DNA from: Pseudomonas izuensis
GTDB lineage: Bacteria > Pseudomonadota > Gammaproteobacteria > Pseudomonadales > Pseudomonadaceae
Direction: 5' to 3'
Length of the DNA stretch: 64,000 bases
Assembly (NCBI RefSeq): GCF_009861505.1
Contig: NZ_WTFT01000017.1
Span: forward strand, 100,448-164,447
Part shown: one piece after another, positions 17,004-26,800 of the stretch
Layout of the letters: every line of letters starts with the position of its first letter
Position numbering within the stretch: position 1 is the first letter of the stretch
Translations under genes and position numbers: made by a program
Notes under the pieces: generated by a model
What the model was told of the DNA's origin: nothing
The model's input: the letters and a program-made list of their open reading frames with translations, nothing else
The model's database searches: none

Positions 17004-19308
17004 CGGGTATCCAGATATCCAGCAGCGCGACCAACTCTTCCCGGCGGAAAGGTTTGGCCAGGTAGTCGCTCATGCCCGCCGCACGGCAACGTTCGCGCTC
17101 TTCGGACATGGCGTTGGCGGTCAGGGCGACGATGGGCAATTGCGGCCAGCGTCCGCTGCGGCGTATTTGCCGACTGGCTTCATAGCCGTCCATCACCGGC
17201 ATGTTGCAGTCCATCAACACCAGATCGAACTCGCTGCCCTCCAACTGATCCAGCGCCTCGACACCATGGGCGGCGACGATCACTTCGCACCCGAGTTTGC
17301 CGAGCATGCCCTTGGCCACCAGTTGATTGACCGGATTGTCCTCGACCAGCAGCACCCGCGCGCGGCGTTGTGGGGATTGCGCATCGATCCGGATGTCGCC
17401 AATGGCGGCGATTTCAGGTTGCAGGACGCGGCGCAGGTTCTGGTGCAGCGCATTGCGTGCCAAGGGGCGGGCCTGCTGCTGCAAGGGGGCGAGGGCATTG
17501 ACTTGTTCGCTGGGCATGAAGTTGCCATAAGCGGTCACCAGCAAAATCGGCGCGGTGAAGGTGGGGCGCAGGTTAAACAAGCATTCCGGGCAATCGGTAA
17601 TCAGCATGTCGAAATCCAGGCCGATCAACGGGTCGTCGATGGCGCGCTGCTGATAGTCCACTCCCCAGCCAGGTAACACGCTGCCCAGCAGTTCCGCCAG
17701 GCCGCTACTGGCGGCGGTAATGGCGATGACCTTGCCCTTCAAAGACGGCGGTACGAGGGTCCGGGTGTGCCGGGGCAGTGGCAGTTGCGCGCAGAATTGG
17801 CTGCCGAAACCCGCTTCCGAGCTGATGGTGAGGCGCCCTTGCATGGCTTCGCAAAGGTTGTAGGTCAGCGCCAGGCCCAATCCGGTGCCGCCGAATTGCC
17901 GGGTAATTCCGGCACCGGCCTGGGTAAAGGGTTGGAAGATCTTTACCTGAGCGTCCTGGGGAATACCGATGCCCGTGTCACAGACCTCGATTCTGACGCC
18001 ATCGCCGGCGGTCGACAGGCGCACATCGACCCGCCCGAAACGGGTGAACTTGAGGGCGTTGGACAGCAGGTTACTGACGATCTGCCGGACCCGGGTCGGA
18101 TCGCCGAGTACCAGTGCCGGAAAATGCGGATCGATCAGGCAGGTCAGCTCGACACTCGGTGCCGCGTTTTGTGACAGCAAGTTGGCGGTGTCTTCGATCA
18201 GCGAGGCCAGGTCGAACGGGATGTGTTCGAGCTCAAGCTGGCCGGCATCGAATTTCGACAGATCCAGAATATCGTTGAGCAATTCCACCAACACCTTGCC
18301 CGAGTCATGGGCAATGGACAGCTGTTGCTGTTGCTCGGCAGTCAGGGGGCCGTCAAGCGACAGCGCAATCATCCCCAGCAGGCCATTGAGGGGCGTGCGG
18401 ATTTCGTGGCTCATGTTGGCCAGGAATACCGAACGCGCTTCGGCCATGTCCAGGGCAGTACTGCGGGCGACTTCCAGTTCTTCATTGGATTGGCTCAGGC
18501 GGGTGTTGATCGCCTTGAGTTCGGCGGTGCGCGCCGACACGATGTTTTCCAGTTGGCTGAGGTAGTCGGTGAGGCGGTTTTCCGCGTTGCGCCGCTGCTG
18601 GATTTCGGTGGCGACATTTTCGAATTGCTGGTTGGCGACTTTCACCAGCACGCCGATTTCGTCGTTGGCGTGTCCGGCCGGGCATTCCAGGGTAGTGGGT
18701 TCAATGCTGCGCGAATCGCGGCCGCTGAGCTCACGGATTACCCGCACCAAGGGTTTGGTCAGCATCACATAAAACAGCGCCAGCAGCAGGCCGGTCAGGA
18801 TCAGGCTGCGGGCGAAGCCGTTGAGCAAGGTCACTTCGGCGCGACGCAGGAACCGATAACCGAATGAGTAGGTGTCGACGTCCAGTTGCAGCGTGCCGAG
18901 GGATTCACCTGGCAAATGGTCCAGATAAAGGCGGTCCTCGAACTGCCGGTCGGCACCGAACAGCAGATCGCTGAGCACGCGATAGCCGCTTTGCAGGCCG
19001 GGGCGCTTGACGTTGGCCAGCACGTTACCGTTGTTGTCGGTCAGCCTGGCGCCGATGATCGCCGGCGAGCGCAGCAGGCCCAGGGTCAATTCCTGAGCGA
19101 GTTCGGCGTCGATGTTGTAGGCGATGCGTGAGGCAGGGTTGTGGCTGATTTCCAGCAAAGACAGGATTTCACGGTTGATGGAGGCGTCTTCGCTGGCATA
19201 ATCGATGCCTATTTGCAGCAGACTGAGCAGCGTGCCCAGAATAAAACCGACCAGCACGGTCAGCCGGGCTTGTTTGTAAGACAGCCGGTTGGTGAACTTG
19301 ATATCCAT
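16987..19308 (-). CDS. Hybrid sensor histidine kinase/response regulator
   Basis: This is a 773-residue inner-membrane signalling protein. Order: membrane helix (about 18-38), periplasmic sensor (about 40-160, unassigned fold), second helix (about 170-188), HAMP (about 190-245), coiled coil (245-290), HisKA with H301 in ANMSHEIRTP, HATPase (about 410-520; N box NLLSNALKF, G boxes DTGIGIP and GGTGLGLAL), a degenerate receiver-like domain (about 530-640, lacking a clear DD pair), and a C-terminal receiver with phospho-acceptor D700 in LMDCNMPVMDG. It has no Hpt, so it must pass phosphate to a separate Hpt protein. Start at 19308 is chosen from context; 19350 is possible. Confidence 0.9.
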   Translation of the reverse strand: MDIKFTNRLSYKQARLTVLVGFILGTLLSLLQIGIDYASEDASINREILSLLEISHNPASRIAYNIDAELAQELTLGLLRSPAIIGARLTDNNGNVLANVKRPGLQSGYRVLSDLLFGADRQFEDRLYLDHLPGESLGTLQLDVDTYSFGYRFLRRAEVTLLNGFARSLILTGLLLALFYVMLTKPLVRVIRELSGRDSRSIEPTTLECPAGHANDEIGVLVKVANQQFENVATEIQQRRNAENRLTDYLSQLENIVSARTAELKAINTRLSQSNEELEVARSTALDMAEARSVFLANMSHEIRTPLNGLLGMIALSLDGPLTAEQQQQLSIAHDSGKVLVELLNDILDLSKFDAGQLELEHIPFDLASLIEDTANLLSQNAAPSVELTCLIDPHFPALVLGDPTRVRQIVSNLLSNALKFTRFGRVDVRLSTAGDGVRIEVCDTGIGIPQDAQVKIFQPFTQAGAGITRQFGGTGLGLALTYNLCEAMQGRLTISSEAGFGSQFCAQLPLPRHTRTLVPPSLKGKVIAITAASSGLAELLGSVLPGWGVDYQQRAIDDPLIGLDFDMLITDCPECLFNLRPTFTAPILLVTAYGNFMPSEQVNALAPLQQQARPLARNALHQNLRRVLQPEIAAIGDIRIDAQSPQRRARVLLVEDNPVNQLVAKGMLGKLGCEVIVAAHGVEALDQLEGSEFDLVLMDCNMPVMDGYEASRQIRRSGRWPQLPIVALTANAMSEERERCRAAGMSDYLAKPFRREELVALLDIWIPVTTVP

Positions 19309-19471
19309 GGGGTGTTGGATCACTTTCGTTTCCCTTCGCTGCTCAAGCATAGCCGATGCATGGATGCCGATGTTCTCGCGAGTCTCTGTATCGGTGCTGA
19401 TCCCGGTCTTGGAGCTCTATGTTCTGTCGCTGTATCGCCATCATTACTGTGAACGTGCCCGAGGAGAAGAC

Positions 19472-20362
19472 GTGGATTCCCGATTGAATGCTTTTCTTGA
19501 ACGCGCCGATGCCGTTCTGGCCCGTATCGAACCGTTGCTGCCTACCCCTCGGCAAGCCATCGACTGGACAACCTGCCTGGCGGCGCGCTGGCAACGCGAG
19601 GGCCGTAGCGGCTTTCTGCTGCCGCTACAGGTCAGCCTCGACATGCGTTTGTCCGACCTGATCGGCGTCGACCGCCAGGTGGAACAACTGGGGCGCAATA
19701 CCCAACAGTTTCTCGATGGCATGCCGGCCAACCATGCGTTGCTCTGGGGCTCGCGCGGCACCGGTAAATCCTCGCTGGTCCGCGCCTTGCTGGCCGAGCA
19801 CGCCGAGGCCGGTTTGCGCCTGATCGAGATCGAGCGCGATCACCTGGCGGATTTGCCGCGGGTGGTCGAACAGATCGCCAAACTGCCCCAGCGTTTTGTG
19901 TTGTTCTGCGATGACCTGTCGTTCGAGTCGGGCGAGGGTGACTATCGCGTGCTCAAAAGCGTACTCGACGGTTCCCTGGAACAGGCACCGGACAACGTAT
20001 TGCTGTACGCCACCTCCAACCGTCGCCACCTGGTGCCGGAAAAGGAAAGCGATAACGAAAACTGGAAACGGGTCGATGGCGAATTGCACCCCAGCGAGGC
20101 GGTGGAGGACAAGATCGCGCTGTCGGATCGCTTCGGATTGTGGCTGTCGTTCTATCCGTTCACCCAGGAACACTTTCTCAACGTCGTCGAGCACTGGATC
20201 GGTCAACTGGCCGACAAGGCCGGCCTCAAGTGGCAACGCACCGAAGAGCTGGACATCCTCGCGGTGCGCTGGGCCACGGGGCGCGGCAATCGTAACGGAC
20301 GTTGCGCGTATCAATTTGCCCGTTATTGGGTCGGGCTGAAACTGTTGGAGCACAAGGCATGA
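19472..20362 (+). CDS. DUF815 AAA-type ATP-binding protein
   Basis: This 296-residue protein has a Walker A (WGSRGTGKSSLVRALL, about residues 93-108) and a Walker B-like FVLFCDDLSFE (about 145-155), followed by ATSNRRHLVPE (sensor 1). That is the layout of DUF815 P-loop ATPases, whose role is unknown. The GTG at 19472 follows GAGGAG with 5-nt spacing; longer in-frame starts upstream overlap the opposite kinase gene. The stop overlaps the ATG of the free-methionine-sulfoxide reductase (ATGA), so the pair is coupled. Confidence 0.85.
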   Translation: MDSRLNAFLERADAVLARIEPLLPTPRQAIDWTTCLAARWQREGRSGFLLPLQVSLDMRLSDLIGVDRQVEQLGRNTQQFLDGMPANHALLWGSRGTGKSSLVRALLAEHAEAGLRLIEIERDHLADLPRVVEQIAKLPQRFVLFCDDLSFESGEGDYRVLKSVLDGSLEQAPDNVLLYATSNRRHLVPEKESDNENWKRVDGELHPSEAVEDKIALSDRFGLWLSFYPFTQEHFLNVVEHWIGQLADKAGLKWQRTEELDILAVRWATGRGNRNGRCAYQFARYWVGLKLLEHKA

Positions 20363-20841
20363 TCGATTTACAAAAGAGCGGCCAGGGCCTCGAAGGCTAC
20401 GGCATGCTGCACGCGCAGCTTGAGTCGCTATTGGCGGATGAGCGGGATTTCATTGCCAACGCCGCGCAGTTTTCAGCGTTCCTGTTCAATCAGCTCGATG
20501 ACCTGAACTGGGCCGGATTCTACCTCAATCGCCACGAAGAGCTGGTACTGGGTCCGTTCCAGGGGCAGATCGCCTGCGTGCGGATTCCGTTCGGTCGGGG
20601 GGTGTGCGGAACCGCGGCGGCCACCTTGCAGACGCAGTTGGTCGAAGATGTGCACGCATTCCCCGGGCATATCGCCTGTGACAGTGCGTCTAACAGCGAA
20701 CTGGTGGTGCCGCTGGTCAAGGACGGTCGCCTGATCGGTGTGCTGGACCTCGACAGCCCGAAACTGGCACGTTTCACCGCGCAGGACCAGGCCGGTATCG
20801 AGCAACTGGCGGCGATTTTCCTGCGCCTCACCGACTGCTGA
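20359..20841 (+). CDS. msrC: Free methionine-R-sulfoxide reductase (GAF domain, fRMsr)
   Basis: This GAF-fold enzyme reduces free L-methionine-R-sulfoxide. The 160-residue protein is diagnostic: NWAGFYL, GPFQGQIACVRIPFGRGVCGTA with C73 and C83, and EDVHAFPGHIACDSASNSE with C107. These three cysteines are the catalytic and resolving set of the family. It is coupled by ATGA overlap to the DUF815 gene. It abuts the convergent HD-GYP gene with no spacer at all: its stop ends at 20841 and the other stop begins at 20842. Confidence 0.94.
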   Translation: MIDLQKSGQGLEGYGMLHAQLESLLADERDFIANAAQFSAFLFNQLDDLNWAGFYLNRHEELVLGPFQGQIACVRIPFGRGVCGTAAATLQTQLVEDVHAFPGHIACDSASNSELVVPLVKDGRLIGVLDLDSPKLARFTAQDQAGIEQLAAIFLRLTDC

Positions 20842-23787
20842 TCACGCCGTCAGGCCTGCCTTGATCAGCAGGCCTGACGGGTCTACCACATCGATTTGCC
20901 GTGGGTCGAGGAAACGCTCGGCGTACTTCAGATAGATGCGCGCCTTGATGAATAACCCGAACAACTCAGGGTCAATGTGGGCTTCCCGGCACATGGTGGC
21001 CATGATGCCCAGCGCTTCGCTCAAGGACTTGGCTTTCTTGTACGGCCGGTCGGCAGCGGTCAGCGCTTCGAAAATATCGGCGATCGCCATCATCCGTGCC
21101 GGCAGGCTCATGTCCTCACGCTTCAAGCGTTTTGGATAGCCGGTGCCGTCCATCTTTTCGTGATGACCTCCGGCGATTTCCGCCACATTGCGCAGGTGGC
21201 CGGGGAACGGCAGATGGTTGAGCATCAGGATCGTCTGCACGATGTGGTGATTGATGATGTAGCGCTCTTCACTGGTCAGGGTGCCGCGGGTAGTGCTCAG
21301 ATTGTAGAGTTCGCCACGGTTGTACTTGTAGCGGGGTACATTGAGTTTGAACCCCCAGGGATTGTCCGGCGCAATCAGTTCGGCTTCGGCGCGTTCGAAC
21401 AGATGCTCGGGCTTGTCCGCCAGCAGCGATTCGGCGACCGGCAATGCGGGAGGCGGGGTACGGGCCTGTCGCTGATTCTCTTCCCAGGAAACCCCCAGCC
21501 GGTCATCCAGGGTTCGGGTCCAGGTGCGCTGTCCGATGCTGCGCAGGCGTTGCAGGTCGCTCTCGGCCATGGCTTCACCGCCGAGATTGCAGCGGGCTAC
21601 AAAGACGAAGTCATCATCCAGCCCGGCCAGGGTGGCCTCACGCAGTTGCGCCAGGTGTTGCTCATCGCCGCCGTGGGCGACCGCCTGCCAGTAGCTGATC
21701 CAGGCATCGCGCTTGAGCACTTCGAAACGGGTGCGGATTTCGTGGATGCGATCGTTCAGGGTTTCAAGTTTCGTGGCCTTATCAACGACGTATTCCGGGG
21801 TGGTGACCTTGCCGCAGTCGTGTAGCCAGGCCGCAATGTGCAGGGCCTCCCATTCATCGTCGGTGGGTTGATAGCCGTTGAAGGCCGGATCCTTGCTGGC
21901 GGCAGCGGCTTGAGCGAGCATCAGGGTCAGGGCCGGCACACGCTGACAATGCCCGCCGGTGTAAGGGCTCTTGGCGTCAATTGCACCGGCCAGCAGCTTG
22001 ATGAAGGCATCCAGCAGTTGTTTCTGCCGGGCTTGCAGGCGCTGGCTTTCGATACTCACCGCCGCTGCACCGGACACGGCCTGCAGAAACGCAATGCGAT
22101 CCGGGCGAAGTTTCTCCAGGTCGCTCTGATTGCCGCTGTCGGCCAGCAGAAACACCAGCAGACCCACGGTTTCGTTATGACGATTGTGCAAGCGGATGCC
22201 AATCAGGTGCACCCGGGGACAGTCCAGTGCCAGCAGCACTTTCTGCAAATCCCCCGCCTGCTCGAACCCGAGATGGCACACGACATTGTCGGCGCTCGAC
22301 AACTGCTGAAGCCAGGCGGGGCTCTGCGGGTTGTGCAGTTCGTGTGCCTGGATATCGAACGACGACAGGGCCTGCGCACTCTCGTTGATGACCAGGCCGT
22401 GGGGTTCCATGCGATCGCCGTCGCCTTCGCGCAGGTAGATCAGGCCGGCCTGGGCCTGGCCGATTTTCACGGTTTCAAACAGTACCCGTTGCAGCAACGG
22501 GGCGAACCGGGTTTCGGCGCTCAGGCTGTCGGTGATCTGGAAGAAGCTTGCCAGGGTGTCTTTCATGCGCGCCATCGACACACTCAGCTGGTCGATTTCG
22601 AGCACCGGAGAGCGACGGGACAGCGGAAAGTTGAAATCGAAACTGCGAATCGCATCCGCTTCCTGCACCAGTGCGCGCAGGGGCTTGACCAGGACTCTGG
22701 AGGTCAACCAGCCCAGCGGCACGCACAACAGCAGCGTCGCCAGGGTAATCAGCGCACCTTGCCAGCGCACGCGGTAAGCGTCGATCAGCAATTCATCTTC
22801 CGGCACCAAAAGTGCCAATTGCAGTCCCCGGGGGCCTCCTTCCTGCATGCTGCTGCGGGCGACGATCCATTGGCGACCGCCGGCATTCAGGCGATTACCT
22901 TCGGGAGGGTTGTTGAGCAGGGCACCCAGGCTGGGGCTCAGGTCGGCGGCCTTGGCCAGGCGGACGGTCTGATCGTCGATGATCAGCCGGCTGGCGTCGG
23001 GGTAGGCAATGGCGTTGCCCAGGGCATCGAACAGGACGATTTCGGTAGCAGGGGTCACCACATGCTTGGCCAGGGTGGCACTGAGTTCGACCAGGGTCAG
23101 GTCCGCGCCCATGACCAATTGCTCGCCGCTACGTCGGGCCAGGGTGGTACCGACGTTGTGGGTGGAGAAAAAGACGTAGGGTTCGGTGGTGATTTGATCG
23201 TTGTCGCGGGCGGCGCTGGTAAACCAGGCGCGGCTACGCGGATCGTAGGGATCGTCGGGATTATCCTGACGGCTGATGAAAGCCAGGTTCCGGTCGAAAA
23301 ACAAGGATTGCGAATGTACCTGGCCGCCACTGTTTCGCTCGATGCTCCACACTTGATACGCCGCTGTCGTCGGGGCTTTGAGCAGTGTTTTCAGGTCGTC
23401 GGTTCGCAGGGGGCGAACCATGAAAAAATCTCCATTGCCGTAGCCCAGGTACAGTGACGCCAGATCGGGGTTGTCGGTGAGTGACTGGCTGAAGGGTTTG
23501 AGCAACGCCAGGCGTTGCTCCAGGTCCGGCGCCTGTACAGCGGGATTGAGGATCTGCACGCTCAGCAGGTGACGAATCGGTTCGTAGGTCGCTTTGAGGT
23601 CGAGACGGACATCCTGCTCGATGCGATCGAAGAGCTTCTCGCTGCTGGACAGGATGATCTGAGTGGATTGCTGATAATTGAAAATGCCCAGCACCAGGCC
23701 GGTCAGCAACAGCAGGCAGGTAAGCATCACGCTGATATGAATGTGCAGCGGAAGCCGCCGTTGAGCCGGGCGCAGTGGGCTGGACAT
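20842..23787 (-). CDS. Cache-HAMP-GAF-HD-GYP-type signalling protein
   Basis: This is a 981-residue membrane protein, probably a cyclic-di-GMP phosphodiesterase. Order: TM helix (about 17-37), large periplasmic double-Cache-like region (about 40-335), TM helix (about 343-366), HAMP (about 366-420), GAF (about 430-580), HD-GYP (about 590-960). The metal motif is H656-D657 in LHDCGK, and HHEKMDGTGYP is at 875-885. Between these motifs lie nearly 220 residues, far more than the roughly 60 of canonical HD-GYP domains, so an insertion splits the catalytic domain. GGAG lies 8 nt before the ATG at 23787. The last codons contain a strong hairpin. Confidence 0.88.
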   Translation of the reverse strand: MSSPLRPAQRRLPLHIHISVMLTCLLLLTGLVLGIFNYQQSTQIILSSSEKLFDRIEQDVRLDLKATYEPIRHLLSVQILNPAVQAPDLEQRLALLKPFSQSLTDNPDLASLYLGYGNGDFFMVRPLRTDDLKTLLKAPTTAAYQVWSIERNSGGQVHSQSLFFDRNLAFISRQDNPDDPYDPRSRAWFTSAARDNDQITTEPYVFFSTHNVGTTLARRSGEQLVMGADLTLVELSATLAKHVVTPATEIVLFDALGNAIAYPDASRLIIDDQTVRLAKAADLSPSLGALLNNPPEGNRLNAGGRQWIVARSSMQEGGPRGLQLALLVPEDELLIDAYRVRWQGALITLATLLLCVPLGWLTSRVLVKPLRALVQEADAIRSFDFNFPLSRRSPVLEIDQLSVSMARMKDTLASFFQITDSLSAETRFAPLLQRVLFETVKIGQAQAGLIYLREGDGDRMEPHGLVINESAQALSSFDIQAHELHNPQSPAWLQQLSSADNVVCHLGFEQAGDLQKVLLALDCPRVHLIGIRLHNRHNETVGLLVFLLADSGNQSDLEKLRPDRIAFLQAVSGAAAVSIESQRLQARQKQLLDAFIKLLAGAIDAKSPYTGGHCQRVPALTLMLAQAAAASKDPAFNGYQPTDDEWEALHIAAWLHDCGKVTTPEYVVDKATKLETLNDRIHEIRTRFEVLKRDAWISYWQAVAHGGDEQHLAQLREATLAGLDDDFVFVARCNLGGEAMAESDLQRLRSIGQRTWTRTLDDRLGVSWEENQRQARTPPPALPVAESLLADKPEHLFERAEAELIAPDNPWGFKLNVPRYKYNRGELYNLSTTRGTLTSEERYIINHHIVQTILMLNHLPFPGHLRNVAEIAGGHHEKMDGTGYPKRLKREDMSLPARMMAIADIFEALTAADRPYKKAKSLSEALGIMATMCREAHIDPELFGLFIKARIYLKYAERFLDPRQIDVVDPSGLLIKAGLTA
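20847..20880. terminator. Perfect hairpin inside the HD-GYP 3' end, likely terminator for the msrC operon
   Basis: The arms CCGTCAGGCCTGC and GCAGGCCTGACGG (13 bp, perfect) enclose an 8-nt loop. The element begins 6 nt after the msrC stop but lies wholly within the coding sequence for the last HD-GYP residues. No T run follows on the plus strand. Confidence 0.65.
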
Positions 23788-23835
23788 GCAGGTCACTCCA
23801 TGATGGTTAACACACTGCTCAGCGTCCAAGCATAG

Positions 23836-26800
23836 TTAAGCCTCTGTGATTCTGCTTTCGTCGCTCTGTCCGATTTGTTGCAACAGCGCCTGATCCAGTT
23901 CCAGCAGGGCGCGTTCCACTGCGGCACAGCATTCGGCCACTTTGTCGGGGCGGAAGTCGTCGCGACAGGTTGATTCCAGCGCTTCGCAGCTGTCGATCAA
24001 GCGAATCGCCTGGGCGATTCGCGCGGCACCCTTGATCTTGTGGGCGATATCGATAAAGGCCTGCGGGTCCAAGGTGCCGCAGAGTGCCAGCAACCCCTGG
24101 CGATCGAGACGGTTACTGTTGAGCAGTTCGGTCAACAGTCGCTGGTTCAGCACGGGATTGCCGCCGGTCAACTGCTGCAACCCTTCCAGGCTGAAAGCCG
24201 GAACGAGGGCGGTCGGTGCGATGCCTTTGACCCATTGGCTCAGGGCGGTCAGGGTCAGGGGTTTGAACAGACAGTCATCCATTCCGGCATGCTTGCAGCG
24301 TTGAATTTCTTCCGGTTGCGCATTGGCAGTGAATCCCAGAACCGTGCAGGGTGCCTGTTGCGTTTGTTTTTCATGTCGGCGAATGGCTCGGACCAGCTCA
24401 TATCCATTCATGACCGGCATGTTGCAATCGGCGATCACCAGATCGAACGCACCGGTTTTCCACACCTCCAAGCCTGTCTGCCCATCTTGCGCGACACTGA
24501 ACCGATGACCCAGAAACTCCAGTTGCTGGCACATGAGCAAACGATTGGCGGCATGGTCGTCGACCACCAGAACGTTCAATGAGGCTGTTGTGTGGTGGAT
24601 CTGCGTTTCGGTTTTTTCCACCCGGGACGCGCCTGGCAGTGTTTGCAGAAGCAGCGACATCAGCACTTGCGTACCGGCACCCGGCTGACTGCTCAATTGC
24701 AAGCTGCCGCCCATCCTTTCGCACAGGCTGCGGCTGATCACCAGGCCAAGCCCGGTGCCACCTCGGGCCGTTTGCCCGGCGTTATCGGCCTGAGCGAAGG
24801 GTTCGAACAGGCGCCGTTGATCCTCTTCGCTGATGCCTATGCCACTGTCCTCGACCTGCAACTGCATCTGCACCTGATCGTGCTCGGCGGTGGGGTGCAG
24901 GTTGACGCTAATCCTGATCTGGCCGTGCTCGGTAAACTTGATGGCATTGCTGACCAGATTGGACAGCACCTGCTTGAAACGCAGCGGGTCCAGCAGGACA
25001 TCGCAGGACGGAGTGGCCGGGCTGAAATCCAGCTGGAGTTCAAGTTCTTTCTGCCGGGCCAACCCATCGAAAATCCGCACCACCGATGCCACGATCTCTC
25101 GCGGATTGACAGGTTCCGGGCTCAGGCTCAGGTGTCCGGATTCGATGCGCGCGATGTCGAGTATGTCGCCGATCAGGTCCAGCAGATCCTTCGCCGAGTT
25201 GTACGCCACATCGATGGCCGGGCGGTCAGGGTGGTTGTGTTCGATACGCTTGAGTGTCAGTTCGAGCATGCCGATAACCGCATTCATCGGTGTGCGGATC
25301 TCATGACTCATGGTGGCCAGAAACGTGCTTTTGGCACGGTTGGCTTCATCGGCGCGCTCTTTCGCGCAACGCAGGTCATCAAACAATTGCCGGCGTTCAC
25401 TGATGTCGATCCAGCCACCGATGATGCCTTGCACTTCGCCGCTTGAGTCGCGGTAGGGGAGAATCCAGTGATAGATCGTCAACCGACGGCCGCCGATATG
25501 CAACGCACGGTCGAGAATCAGTGGTGTGCCCTCGGCCACCACTCGCTGATAGTCCGCGTGGTATTCCCGGGCTTCGAAGGCATTGCTCAGGGTGCCGTGG
25601 ATGACACTTTTGCCGATGACGTCCTCGCGTTTGGCGCTGAAGGCTTGCAAGTAACTGTCATTGCAACTTTGCAGCAGGCCCTGACGATCGCGCACATAAA
25701 TCGGGTGAGGGGTGCCGTTGACCAGCGAGCGCATGAATTCGAACTGATCATTCAATGCACGTTCGGCAGCCTTGCGTTGATTGATCTGGCGCCGCATGTA
25801 GGCATTCCAGGCCACGGAAATCAGTAACAGCACACCAGCACCGATGACGATTTGGTAGAACAGCCGCTGATAGTTGCGCCAGGTGCTTTGCGATGACGCC
25901 GAATAGCCACGCCAACGGCTGTTGATGATGCCCAGTTCCTCCGGCGCGATACTCAACAGGGCCTTGTTGAGGATGTCATGAAGTTCCTTGGCTTGCAGGC
26001 CGGTCGCCAGGGAAAAGGCCGCCTGCTCGGTGCCGATGGTGGTACTGATCTGCAGGGTGTGTTCGAACAGACTCGATGAGATGAAGTAATTGGCGATCAC
26101 CAATGAGTTCACCGTGCCCTCTGCCTGACCCTCGGCCAGCATCTCTACGGCACTGAACGTGTCCGGGGTCTCGACGAGCTTTATCTGCGGGTACTCGCTA
26201 CGCAGATAAGCCATCAGCGGATGACCTTGTGCTATGGCCAGGCGTTTGCCGTTTAGCTGCGTCAGGTTGGTCGGGCTATCCGGGGCCTTGCGCGTCAGCA
26301 GGACATAGGAATTTTGCAGGTAGGGACGGCTGAAGTTCAGTTGGGTGTCGCGTTGTGCGCTGGGGAGCAGTGCGGCAATCAGGTCAGCCTGGCCGTCCTT
26401 GATTCGCTGAATCATGTCGCTGTCGCTGCGGTTGCGCTGGATGTCGAAACGTAAACCGGTACGCAATCGGATCAGCTCAAGCAGGTCCGCGGCAACCCCT
26501 CGAAAGTTGCCGGCACTGTCGAAAAATGTAAGCGGTGCGAAGGCTTCGTTGACCACCACGCGTACCACCGGGTGTTGCGCCAGCCAGCGCTCCTCGTTGT
26601 AACTGAGTTCCAGTTTGTGATCGGTGAGCAGAATGTCACTGCCGGCACTCCAGCGTTTGGCAATGTTTTCTCGAACACTGGTGGGGATGGCGAGGAGCAT
26701 CGCATTGAGGATGCCAAGCAGCTCGGGATTGTTGCGGTGCACCGCAAAACTGAAGCCGTGGGCTTCATGTTTGCCGAAGTTGGCCATGCGGATGTTATTC

